This document shows positions 7,471-14,118 of a DNA stretch of 17,186 bases, one piece after another. The stretch's first letter is position 1; each line of letters begins with the position of its first letter. This stretch comes from MGBC163016 sp964462135 (lineage in GTDB: Bacteria > Actinomycetota > Coriobacteriia > Coriobacteriales > Eggerthellaceae). The stretch is taken from positions 1 through 17,186 of the forward strand of contig CAYWWK010000036.1 in the NCBI GenBank assembly GCA_964462135.1, read 5' to 3'. Below the pieces are notes generated by a model that saw only the letters and a list, made by a program, of their open reading frames with translations, had not been told where the DNA came from and did no database searches. The translations under genes and the position numbers were made by a program.

Positions 7471-7854
7471 ATGGCTGTAACTCGTGAAGAGATTCTTGAA
7501 GCACTGAAGGAGATGTCCCTGCTGGAGGCTTCTGAGCTGGTGAAGGACATTGAGGAGACCTTTGGCGTGAGCGCTGCTGCTCCTGTGGCTGTGGCCGCTG
7601 CTCCGGCTGCCGGTGGCGATGCTGGTGCCGCTGATGCGGGCAAGACCGATTTCGATGTCATCCTCGAGGGCTTCGGTGACAACAAGATTGCTGTCATCAA
7701 GGTTGTCCGTGAGATCACTGGCCTGGGCCTCAAGGAGGCCAAGGAGGCTGTTGAGGGCGCTCCCACTCCTGTTGCTGAGGGCGTTCCGCAAGACAAGGCT
7801 GATGAGATCAAGGGCAAGCTGGAAGAGGCTGGCGCTGCTGTCACCATCAAGTAG
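7471..7854 (+). CDS. rplL: 50S ribosomal protein L7/L12
   Basis: A 127-residue stalk protein that recruits translation GTPases to the ribosome. The N-terminal dimerisation helices (about 1-33, EEILEALKEMSLLEASELVK) are followed by an Ala/Gly/Pro hinge (35-57). The C-terminal domain (about 58-127) has the signature KIAVIKVVREITGLGLKEAK and the usual end in AAVTIK. ATG 7471 with AAAGGAAG at 7456-7463 is the correct start; the in-frame ATG at 7438 would add 11 residues absent from the family. It is the last gene of the rplJL unit. rpoB, its frequent neighbour, does not follow. Confidence 0.97.
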   Translation: MAVTREEILEALKEMSLLEASELVKDIEETFGVSAAAPVAVAAAPAAGGDAGAADAGKTDFDVILEGFGDNKIAVIKVVREITGLGLKEAKEAVEGAPTPVAEGVPQDKADEIKGKLEEAGAAVTIK

Positions 7855-7875
7855 CTTGCATCCACACATCATGCG

Positions 7876-7909
7876 AAAGGGCTCGGATCATCCGAGCCCT
7901 TTGCTTTTT
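7876..7909 (+). terminator. Rho-independent terminator after rplL
   Basis: AAAGGGCTCGGA, loop TCA, TCCGAGCCCTTT form a perfect 12-bp stem (7876-7902), followed by GC and TTTTT (7905-7909). It stops transcription of the rplJL operon before the oppositely directed regulator gene. Confidence 0.93.
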
Positions 7910-7943
7910 CGGGAACAGGATTGAAAGCCGTTGGTGCGCTTTT

Positions 7944-7974
7944 GGGCCGATCTCCGCTTCGCCCGGATCGGCCC
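7944..7974. repeat. Long hairpin at the convergent gene junction
   Basis: GGGCCGATC, bulged T, CCG, loop CTTCGCC, then CGGATCGGCCC: an 11-bp GC-rich stem plus bulge wholly between the rplL terminator and the 3' end of the XRE gene. No T-tract lies on either side. It may end minus-strand transcripts non-canonically or be part of a dispersed repeat. Confidence 0.5.
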
Positions 7975-8012
7975 CTACGGCTCGGATCGACCCCTACGGT
8001 TCAGATCGATCC
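7964..8012. repeat. Tandem 19-bp repeat at the 3' end of the XRE gene
   Basis: CGGATCGGCCCCTACGGCT (7964-7982) is repeated as CGGATCGACCCCTACGGTT (7983-8001), 17 of 19 identical. A third, partial copy (CAGATCGATCC) starts at 8002. The second and third units cover the stop codon and last codons of the minus-strand regulator gene. The first unit also supplies the 3' arm of the hairpin at 7944-7974. Confidence 0.6.
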
Positions 8013-8452
8013 TGTTTGAAGTAGTTCAGCAGGGCACGTTCCGTTTCCTTGTACCGCTCAGCCAATTCCGTCTCATCGGTGATGCCGTCCTGAATGAGTG
8101 AGACGAGAATCTGCACCCCCAGATCAGGATCCTGCATGTCAAGTGGCTTGACCTTGACATCATCTCCATCGAATTCGCAGAGGGCGTAATCCCCTACGAT
8201 ACCGTGATCGAGGATGGCCTTGCGAAGTGCGTCATCTTCGTCATGATGCTCTGAGAGCAGATCCGCTGGCTTCACCTTCAAGGCAGTGGCGATCTTCGTG
8301 ATGTTGTTCAGGCTGACGTTGATGCGCTCCTGTTCGATTCCTCCGATATAGGTTCTGTGCAGTCCGCACAACTCTGCCAGCTTCTCTTGGGTCAGACCTG
8401 CTTTCTTTCGGAAGAACCGCATGTTCGACGCCAGTGTTGCCTGTATGTCCAT
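7994..8452 (-). CDS. XRE-family transcriptional regulator
   Basis: A 152-residue DNA-binding protein. The N-terminal helix-turn-helix domain (about 7-62) reads LASNMRFFRKKAGLTQEKLA, then ELCGLHRTYIGGIEQERINV and SLNNITKIATALKVKPADLL, a clear Cro/C1-type fold. The C-terminal half (65-152) is acidic and helical, without a known ligand-binding or peptidase domain. ATG at 8452 is preceded by GGAGGG (8460-8465) with a 7-base gap. No restriction genes adjoin it, so it is not an evident R-M controller. It lies downstream of, and in the same direction as, the baeRF-type gene but is separated from it by a terminator. Target and signal are unknown. Its 3' end runs into the tandem repeat at 7964-8012. 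Confidence 0.85.
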   Translation of the reverse strand: MDIQATLASNMRFFRKKAGLTQEKLAELCGLHRTYIGGIEQERINVSLNNITKIATALKVKPADLLSEHHDEDDALRKAILDHGIVGDYALCEFDGDDVKVKPLDMQDPDLGVQILVSLIQDGITDETELAERYKETERALLNYFKQDRSEP

Positions 8453-8551
8453 CGGTTATCCCTCCGCTGGTTCGGTCAGTCAATGAAGCTGAAACGCATA
8501 GCATGAACCCATCTATGATACATGGCTTCGTTCGCCCATTCAGGCATAAAA

Positions 8552-8580
8552 GAAGGGCGGAGATGCATTCTCCGCCCTTC
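8552..8580 (-). terminator. Rho-independent terminator of the baeRF-type gene
   Basis: GAAGGGCGGAGA, loop TGCAT, TCTCCGCCCTTC form a perfect 12-bp stem. On the minus strand it is followed by TTTTATG, a short T-tract. It lies 26 bases beyond the stop codon at 8607 and separates this gene from the XRE gene. Confidence 0.85.
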
Positions 8581-8606
8581 CTGTGCCGTATGTGCAACGA
8601 TCAAAG

Positions 8607-9827
8607 TCAGAATCGATAGGTTGCTGCAACACCATTCTCAACAGGCATTCTGCCATGAGGCAAGACGATGACCTTGGCATCCTGCAGCACGGCAGCTTCG
8701 GCGAACGCCCCAGCGATGTCAGGACTTGCTGGGTCCAGTTCCTTGTCATCAACGGGGTTGACGGAGCCGTCAACGGTGACCGTGCCGGTCTTGTCATCGA
8801 AGGTGCCCGGAATGCCCTTGCCCTCTTCCAAGAACAGCAAGTCGACCTTGCGTTCTACCAAGGCGAACCCTATTTGGGAAGGATCATTGGTTGCTTTGCC
8901 CTTGGAGGCCTTGAAGGCATAGTCCTCGTTTGCCTCTGCAAGCCCCTTTTCGCGCTGATTCATGATGATGGCCACGGCGTCATCCCTCAATTCCTGACCA
9001 GAGAGCGTACGCGCATCCTTCCTGATGCCTTCGGGAAGCAGCGTTTCAAACGTGCAGAGCTTGCGGAACATATGCTCATGCTCTGGCGCGGTGACCAAGA
9101 TGACCGGATCGTCGCTTTCGCGCACCAGCTTGTCATTCATAGCCTTGTCAACATAGCGGAAGAACTTCTCAGCTTCCTCCTTCGTGACTTCCCTGCGTGA
9201 CTTGTGGTCGTGGTAGGGAGATTCGTGGTCGGTCAGGCTGTAGTAGTCAAGTGCTGTGGTCTCGCCGTCGAACTCAGGGAACGTCTCTGCGAAGTAGTTC
9301 TTCACATCCTCGGGAAGGGGTACGTAATGGACCCCATTGTAGTCCCCGTCCAGGAGAGCGAAGAAGTCGGTGTTCAGAAGCAGAAGCTTATAGCTCATCT
9401 CGAACATGGCATCACGGAAGAGTGGCTTCAAATAGAACTGAGGCCCAACCGTGACGACAGCTTCAGGGGCGGTGTTCATGTTGATCACATAGGCGTCTTG
9501 ATTCGTGACCAGGAATGCCAACCCTTGGGAAGCATCCACCCAAAGCGGCAAATCCTCATGGGAAAGGATGTAATCAAGCTTCTGCTGGATGCCAGCGTAA
9601 TCCTTCTCGGGATAGCTCTCCGCAAGCCTGCGATATGCCTCCTTGCAGAGATCCTTGAATTCGATACGATCCCAGTCCTGTTGGCGGTCTTCCCGTTCGG
9701 TGCGTTTGATGGGTACGTAGATGGAAACAAGCGGGCCGCCTGCAGGAGCCTCGTTCACGAAAGCCTTCGGCTGGAACGTGGTGACATGGATGTGGTCTGC
9801 CAGCTCACGGATGCGTTCTTTTCTCAT
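8607..9827 (-). CDS. baeRF-family (eRF1-like) protein
   Basis: A 406-residue cytoplasmic protein without membrane segments. Its architecture resembles the bacterial archaeo-eukaryotic release factor (baeRF) families. The N-terminal region reads GGPLVSIYVPI, as in family members that begin with a beta-strand and TREDR-like stretch. A middle domain follows. The C-terminal RNase H-like/eRF1-like domain ends AKVIVLPHGRMPVENGVAATYRF, the usual baeRF ending. Families of this kind are proposed to act in ribosome rescue or stress, but I see no GGQ tripeptide, so classical peptide release by that motif is not supported. ATG at 9827 has AAGGAGG (9834-9840) six bases upstream. A possible promoter is at 9886-9915 and a terminator at 8552-8580, giving a monocistronic unit. 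The subfamily is not assigned. Confidence 0.72.
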   Translation of the reverse strand: MRKERIRELADHIHVTTFQPKAFVNEAPAGGPLVSIYVPIKRTEREDRQQDWDRIEFKDLCKEAYRRLAESYPEKDYAGIQQKLDYILSHEDLPLWVDASQGLAFLVTNQDAYVINMNTAPEAVVTVGPQFYLKPLFRDAMFEMSYKLLLLNTDFFALLDGDYNGVHYVPLPEDVKNYFAETFPEFDGETTALDYYSLTDHESPYHDHKSRREVTKEEAEKFFRYVDKAMNDKLVRESDDPVILVTAPEHEHMFRKLCTFETLLPEGIRKDARTLSGQELRDDAVAIIMNQREKGLAEANEDYAFKASKGKATNDPSQIGFALVERKVDLLFLEEGKGIPGTFDDKTGTVTVDGSVNPVDDKELDPASPDIAGAFAEAAVLQDAKVIVLPHGRMPVENGVAATYRF

Positions 9828-9885
9828 AGGTGGCCTCCTTTATATGCGCTGTACGAAGCAGCGTCTTCATACTGCTGATGAATCA

Positions 9886-9915
9886 AGCATAGCCACGCAG
9901 GGAATCAAGAACCAA
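9886..9915 (-). promoter_or_regulatory. Possible promoter of the baeRF-type gene
   Basis: On the minus strand, TTGGTT (9910-9915), an 18-base spacer and TATGCT (9886-9891) make a moderate promoter about 60 bases upstream of the start codon. The 153-base gap (9828-9980) holds no other clear signal, and I saw no hairpin terminator for the ATPase gene in it. Confidence 0.4.
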
Positions 9916-9980
9916 GCTTGCCCAGAGTTGTTGACTAAAGGTTTCGCGTCTGTGACTGAGAATATCCTTTTGCCTGCATG

Positions 9981-12023
9981 CTATCTGGCGCGAACGCTCA
10001 TGGCGCGCATGGCATTGAGAATGGCTATCACCGCCACTCCCACATCGGCGAATACGGCCATCCACATGTTCGCGATGCCCAAAGCGGCCAAGATCAGCAC
10101 TGCGAACTTCACGCCGAGGGCGAATATGATGTTCTGCCAGACGATGCGCATGGTCTTCTTGGCTACCCGTATCGCCTTCGCCACCTGGGTGGGACGATCG
10201 TCCATGAGCACGATGTCAGCCGCTTCGATGGCGGCATCGCTGCCCATGGCGCCCATGGCGATGCCCACATCGGCGCGCATCAGCACAGGTGCATCATTGA
10301 TGCCGTCTCCCACGAAGGCGACTTTGCCCTTGGCGTCATGCTGCAGCAGCCGCTCGACCTCCTCAACCTTGTCTTGGGGAAGGAGCTCTGAGCGCACCTC
10401 ACTGACTCCCAGCTTGTCAGCTACGGCATGGGCGACGGCTGTTTGGTCCCCCGTGAGCATCACCGTGCGTTTCACTCCCATGCTGTGCAGGTTGTCCAAA
10501 GCTTCGATTGCGTCTGGCTTGATGACATCACCGATGATGATGGTGCCCGCGAACTGACCATTCACCGCCACATGCACCTGAGTGCCTACGAGATCAGACG
10601 CTGTGTAGGCGATGCCGTTCTCATCCATCAGGCGTCCATTGCCCGCCAAGATGACGTCATCGTCGAAGCGGATGCGCACGCCGCGTCCCGAAAGGTCCTG
10701 CCCCTCGCTCAGGCGATCAAGCTGGATGGGCTTCTCGAAGGCATGCGTGATCGACTGGCCGATGGGATGATTGGAGAGAGATTCCGCGGCCGCTGCCCAT
10801 TCCAGCAGACGCTCAGGGGATATCCCAGAGGCAGGAATGACATCCGTCACCTCGAAGGTGCCTGAGGTGAGCGTTCCGGTCTTGTCGAACACCACCGTGT
10901 CAACCTGCGAAAGGGCTTCCAGATAGTTCGACCCCTTGATGAGGATACCCAGTTTCGATGCACCGCCGATGCCGCCGAAGAACGAAAGCGGGACGCTGAT
11001 GACCAAGGCGCAGGGGCAGGACACAACCAGGAAGGTGAGGCCGCGCAGAATCCAGTCGGGCCATGCGCCTCCGATGATGAAGGGGGGCACGAGGGCGATC
11101 ATGGCGGCAAGGCCCACCACGATGGGGGTGTAGTATCGAGCGAACCGCGTGATGAAGTTCTCTGTCTGCGCCTTCTTGTCTGCCGCGTTCTCAACCAGCT
11201 CAAGAATGCGATTCACCGTGGAGTTGGCGTAGGGCTTCGTGACGCGCACGGTGATCGTGCCGGTCAGGTTCACGCATCCTGAGATGACCTCTTCGTCCTC
11301 GTGGGCGTGGCGAGGGACGCTTTCGCCGGTGAGTGCCGAAGTGTCCACTTGAGAATCCCCCGCAATCACGATGCCATCCAAGGGGATCCGTTCGCCAGGC
11401 TTCACGATGATCTCATCATCCACCTTTACGGCGTCGGGTTTCACTTGTACGAGTTTGCCATCCTCGACCACATTCGCGAATTCGGGAACGATGTCCATCA
11501 TGGCCTTGATGGATTTGCGTGACTTGCCCACCGCGTAGCTTTGGAACAGCTCTCCCACCTGATAGAACAGCATGACAGCTGCCCCTTCGGCCATATGGGG
11601 CTCAGAATCGGGGAAGAACACCAAGGCGAAGGCTCCCAAGGTCGCTATGGTCATGAGGAAGTTCTCATCAAGCCCATGACCTCTGAGGAGATTCTTGGCG
11701 GCTCGCCCAAGAACGTCATAGCCAGCGATCAGATACGGGATGAGGAAGAGCCCGAACTCCACGTAGAGTGCATTGTTGGCACCGACGGTGCGCTCGATCA
11801 GCCCTGTGCCCTCACAGATGAGGATGGCGAAGAAGAGCAGCAAAGAGAAGATGATGCGATTGCGCCAGCTCTTGAGATGGGCGTCACCTTCACTTCCGTG
11901 GTCATGCTCGTGGTGATGGCCATCACTGCAGCTACATCCATGATCTCGGTCGTGATGCGCGGCGCTTTCTGAGGTTTCGGTATGAGTATGGGAGGATTTG
12001 AGGGTTTCGCAGGCTTCGCACAT
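9981..12023 (-). CDS. Zinc/cadmium-transporting P-type ATPase (PIB-2)
   Basis: A 680-residue metal-efflux ATPase of the inner membrane, ZntA/CadA type. The intramembrane site is C336-P337-C338. K639 in the seventh and D660 in the eighth helix are 21 residues apart, exactly as in ZntA, and define the Zn/Cd/Pb class. The phosphorylated Asp is D380 (DKTGT). The actuator TGES, nucleotide-binding SNHPIG and hinge GDGINDAP motifs are intact. Unlike ZntA it has no ferredoxin-like HMA domain. The first 50 residues instead hold 11 histidines and 4 cysteines (C2, C5, C30, C32), a likely zinc-binding tail. ATG at 12023 has AGGAG (12029-12033). Only 8 bases separate it from the ArsR-type repressor gene, so the two form one operon. 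The exact metal is inferred. Confidence 0.93.
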   Translation of the reverse strand: MCEACETLKSSHTHTETSESAAHHDRDHGCSCSDGHHHEHDHGSEGDAHLKSWRNRIIFSLLLFFAILICEGTGLIERTVGANNALYVEFGLFLIPYLIAGYDVLGRAAKNLLRGHGLDENFLMTIATLGAFALVFFPDSEPHMAEGAAVMLFYQVGELFQSYAVGKSRKSIKAMMDIVPEFANVVEDGKLVQVKPDAVKVDDEIIVKPGERIPLDGIVIAGDSQVDTSALTGESVPRHAHEDEEVISGCVNLTGTITVRVTKPYANSTVNRILELVENAADKKAQTENFITRFARYYTPIVVGLAAMIALVPPFIIGGAWPDWILRGLTFLVVSCPCALVISVPLSFFGGIGGASKLGILIKGSNYLEALSQVDTVVFDKTGTLTSGTFEVTDVIPASGISPERLLEWAAAAESLSNHPIGQSITHAFEKPIQLDRLSEGQDLSGRGVRIRFDDDVILAGNGRLMDENGIAYTASDLVGTQVHVAVNGQFAGTIIIGDVIKPDAIEALDNLHSMGVKRTVMLTGDQTAVAHAVADKLGVSEVRSELLPQDKVEEVERLLQHDAKGKVAFVGDGINDAPVLMRADVGIAMGAMGSDAAIEAADIVLMDDRPTQVAKAIRVAKKTMRIVWQNIIFALGVKFAVLILAALGIANMWMAVFADVGVAVIAILNAMRAMSVRAR

Positions 12024-12031
12024 GATGACTC

Positions 12032-12400
12032 CTATTCGCAGATATGCGTGAGGCCTTGGGCCAGCATCGTATAGACATGGGCATCGGCCAACGAGTAGAT
12101 AACGCTCTTTCCGTCACGTCGGAATTTGACCAAATGCGCTTGCTTCAGCTGGCGCAGTTGATGGGAGACGGCGCTTTGGGTGGCGCTGATGATGCCTGCG
12201 ATGTCGTTGACGCTGCGCTCCTGCTCCATGAGTGCATAGAGTATCTTGATGCGCGTGGTGTCGGCGAACACCTTGAATAGGTCTGCCAATTCGTAGAGCA
12301 ATTCGTCCTCTGGCATCTCATCGCTGAAGTGGCAGCTGTCTATGGCCGTTGAGCTCAAGATGCTCTGGGCCTCTTCGATGATGGGTTGGTTTTGGTTCAT
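12032..12400 (-). CDS. ArsR/SmtB-family zinc-responsive repressor
   Basis: A 122-residue winged-helix repressor. The core helix-turn-helix reads FADTTRIKILYALME, then VNDIAGIISATQSAVSHQLR, and the wing is VKFRRDGKSVIYSL. The last helix holds D106, H108, H119 and E122, the DxH-x10-HxxE pattern of the alpha-5 zinc site of SmtB and CzrA. C23 and H24 could serve as N-terminal ligands as in CadC, and C121 is extra. Zinc binding should release it from DNA. I chose ATG 12400 (AAGGGTG at 12405-12411) over an in-frame ATG at 12490, because that one lies upstream of the promoter and operator. It is the first gene of the operon with the ATPase and surely controls both. Confidence 0.92.
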   Translation of the reverse strand: MNQNQPIIEEAQSILSSTAIDSCHFSDEMPEDELLYELADLFKVFADTTRIKILYALMEQERSVNDIAGIISATQSAVSHQLRQLKQAHLVKFRRDGKSVIYSLADAHVYTMLAQGLTHICE

Positions 12401-12420
12401 TGGGCACCCTTCAATAGATA

Positions 12421-12446
12421 AACATATGAACAACTGTTCATAAGTA
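12421..12446. promoter_or_regulatory. SmtB/CadC-type operator (12-2-12 inverted repeat)
   Basis: The core TATGAACA-AC-TGTTCATA (12425-12442) is a perfect 8-2-8 palindrome. Matching bases continue outward to 12-2-12 with two mismatches. Both the sequence and the 12-2-12 layout match operators of zinc-sensing ArsR proteins. It abuts the -10 box of the repressor gene, so binding would block polymerase. Confidence 0.9.
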
Positions 12447-12471
12447 TAGAACCAAGTCGCCCGGTTTGCAA
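12443..12471 (-). promoter_or_regulatory. Promoter of the zinc-resistance operon
   Basis: On the minus strand, TTGCAA (12466-12471), a 17-base spacer and TATACT (12443-12448). The operator begins immediately at the downstream edge of the -10 box and covers the start site. Confidence 0.8.
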
Positions 12472-12494
12472 TGGTCAACGAATCGTTCACGTTG

Positions 12495-12524
12495 TTGAGA
12501 GGGTTGCGCGGGCTGCACTATCAT
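12495..12524 (+). promoter_or_regulatory. Promoter of the phosphatase-Ltp-GH3 genes
   Basis: TTGAGA (12495-12500), an 18-base spacer and TATCAT (12519-12524) give a start near 12531 and a leader of about 20 bases. It runs divergently from the zinc-operon promoter, with 23 bases between the two -35 boxes. The zinc operator does not overlap it. Confidence 0.55.
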
Positions 12525-12551
12525 CACAGGCATTGCGAATGGAAGGTGCCC

Positions 12552-13445
12552 ATGAATGCTCCAACAGTGCGATCAGCAAACGTGAAGCCGCAGAAGCCGA
12601 AGGCTGTGGCGCCTGAGTTGCCCGACCCCATACCAGGGTTTGCGAACTTCGGGTACATGGCCTTGCGGGGAGTTGACAATGCCCGCGATTTGGGAGGCAT
12701 GCCCACTGCAGATGGACGTCGCATTCGCAAGCGGCGTCTCCTGCGCTCAGGGGCACTGGAAGCAGCCACTGCGGCAGACATCAAGCAGCTGGTGCGCATG
12801 CATGACATGGAATACGTCGTGGATTTCCGCGCTCCGGCCGAGGTGGATCGCAGTCCTGACCCAATACCCTTGCTCACCGGTGTGGAATACGTGAATACAC
12901 CGTCGCTGCCAGATGGCGCCATTGTGACCATCGGGCGTGCCAGCATCGCGAAGGACCGAAAGCTGCTGGGGGAATTCACCAATCATCCCTTCGAAACCGT
13001 CATGGACCTCTATCCGAAAGCGCTTCTGGGAGAGATGGGCATCGAGGCATACAAGCGTTTCCTGCATGAGTTGCTTGAGGCGAAGACGGGTGCCATCCTT
13101 TGGCATTGCACCCAAGGGAAGGACCGCACGGGTATCGCTGCTATTCTGGTGGAACATGCCTTGGGCGTGTCGAAGGAGAACATCATCGCTGATTATCTGG
13201 CAACCAACCTGTTCATGCGCGGCGGCATCGTCGTTTTGGAGAAAGTCCTTCGCAAGCTTCACGTTGCCAAGAACCTCACGCGGGGCATTGAGGCGTACGT
13301 GCATGCGCACCGGGTGTATTTCAACGCAGCCCTGAAAGCCATGGATGGGGTGTTCGGTTCGATTGATGCCTATATGGCGCGAGAACTTGACTTTGGGGAA
13401 CATGAGAAGCAGACTCTTCGGGAGCTCTATCTGGAAGAGGTGTAA
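12552..13445 (+). CDS. Tyrosine/lipid phosphatase (Y_phosphatase3 type)
   Basis: A 297-residue cysteine-dependent phosphatase. The P-loop is HCTQGKDRTG with nucleophile C186, general phosphate-binding R192, and K190-D191 as in the MptpB/LipA group, which acts on phosphotyrosine, phosphoserine and phosphoinositides. The N-terminal NARDLGG motif (43-49), followed by GRRIRKRRLLRSG and VVDFRAPAEV, is the usual signature of this family. The 297-residue length is typical. No signal peptide is seen, so it should act in the cytoplasm unless exported by another route. ATG 12552 has GGAAGG at 12541-12546; the in-frame ATG at 12471 lies upstream of the promoter. Its stop codon abuts the GTG start of the next gene, so translation is likely coupled. 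The substrate is unknown. Confidence 0.9.
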   Translation: MNAPTVRSANVKPQKPKAVAPELPDPIPGFANFGYMALRGVDNARDLGGMPTADGRRIRKRRLLRSGALEAATAADIKQLVRMHDMEYVVDFRAPAEVDRSPDPIPLLTGVEYVNTPSLPDGAIVTIGRASIAKDRKLLGEFTNHPFETVMDLYPKALLGEMGIEAYKRFLHELLEAKTGAILWHCTQGKDRTGIAAILVEHALGVSKENIIADYLATNLFMRGGIVVLEKVLRKLHVAKNLTRGIEAYVHAHRVYFNAALKAMDGVFGSIDAYMARELDFGEHEKQTLRELYLEEV

Positions 13446-14096
13446 GTGAGTCTGCCTTCTGAAGCACCATCACGCTTGGCTGGCGTGTTGGTCAAGCATC
13501 CGAAGTGGAAGATTTGGACTGCGGCCATTGCTTTGGCGGCAGTGCTCTTCGCGCTGTTCATCGTGATGCTGGTCCAGGCTGTTGGGAGCGCTTCTTCGGA
13601 AGCGTCATCCGCTCAGATGGAACGAACTGCCGTGGAGTCTGGATCGATGTCGACAAGCGAAGGGGGGTCATCTTCGGAGGATGCTTCTTCGCTATCTGAA
13701 GGAGCCGGGTTGCTTGGGGGGAACACGGTGTCTGCCGAAGAGGCCGCAGCAGGGGGCGTTGGAAAGGATGGAAGCGCGCCATCTGACTCTGGCGGTCAGG
13801 CTGCTTTGACGTCGTCCCAGGAAAACGCCTTCATGGCAGCAAAGCTGCATATCTCGGAGATGCCCTATTCCCATACTGGTTTGGTATCCGTCCTTGAGAG
13901 TGAGGGATACTCCCATGACGATGCCGTGTTCGCCGTTGACAGACTCAACGTTGATTGGAATGCGAAAGCCGTCGAGATGGCCACGCAGTATCTTGATACG
14001 ATGGAATTCACCCGTGCGGATTTGGTAGACCAATTGCTCTATGAGGGATTCAGTCAAGAACAGGCCGAAGCGGCCGCAACCGCTGTGGGCCTTTGA
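13446..14096 (+). CDS. Membrane-anchored Ltp-repeat surface protein
   Basis: A 216-residue protein with one N-terminal membrane helix (about 22-46), a Ser/Gly/Ala/Glu-rich linker (47-122), and two tandem Ltp-type helical repeats at about 123-169 and 171-216. The repeats share the pattern SHTGLVSVLESEGYSHDDA / TRADLVDQLLYEGFSQEQA and the WNAKAVEMATQYLD segment between them. Ltp domains occur in surface-exposed lipoproteins of Gram-positives and in phage superinfection-exclusion proteins. Here anchoring is by a transmembrane helix and there is no lipobox cysteine. By topology the repeats face outward. GTG 13446 directly follows the previous stop codon, with GGAAGAGG at 13433-13440 as ribosome site. 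The GH3 gene begins 22 bases after its stop. Confidence 0.82.
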   Translation: MSLPSEAPSRLAGVLVKHPKWKIWTAAIALAAVLFALFIVMLVQAVGSASSEASSAQMERTAVESGSMSTSEGGSSSEDASSLSEGAGLLGGNTVSAEEAAAGGVGKDGSAPSDSGGQAALTSSQENAFMAAKLHISEMPYSHTGLVSVLESEGYSHDDAVFAVDRLNVDWNAKAVEMATQYLDTMEFTRADLVDQLLYEGFSQEQAEAAATAVGL

Positions 14097-14118
14097 GGGT
14101 GCAGGGAGAAGGCGGCTG

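Noticed and set aside
7994..8452. Controller protein of a restriction-modification system or antitoxin
   Set aside because: No methyltransferase, endonuclease or toxin gene adjoins it. The neighbours are the rplJL operon and the baeRF-type gene.
12401..12490. Longer N-terminus for the ArsR-type repressor
   Set aside because: It would translate through the operator and promoter, so the transcript would not contain it.
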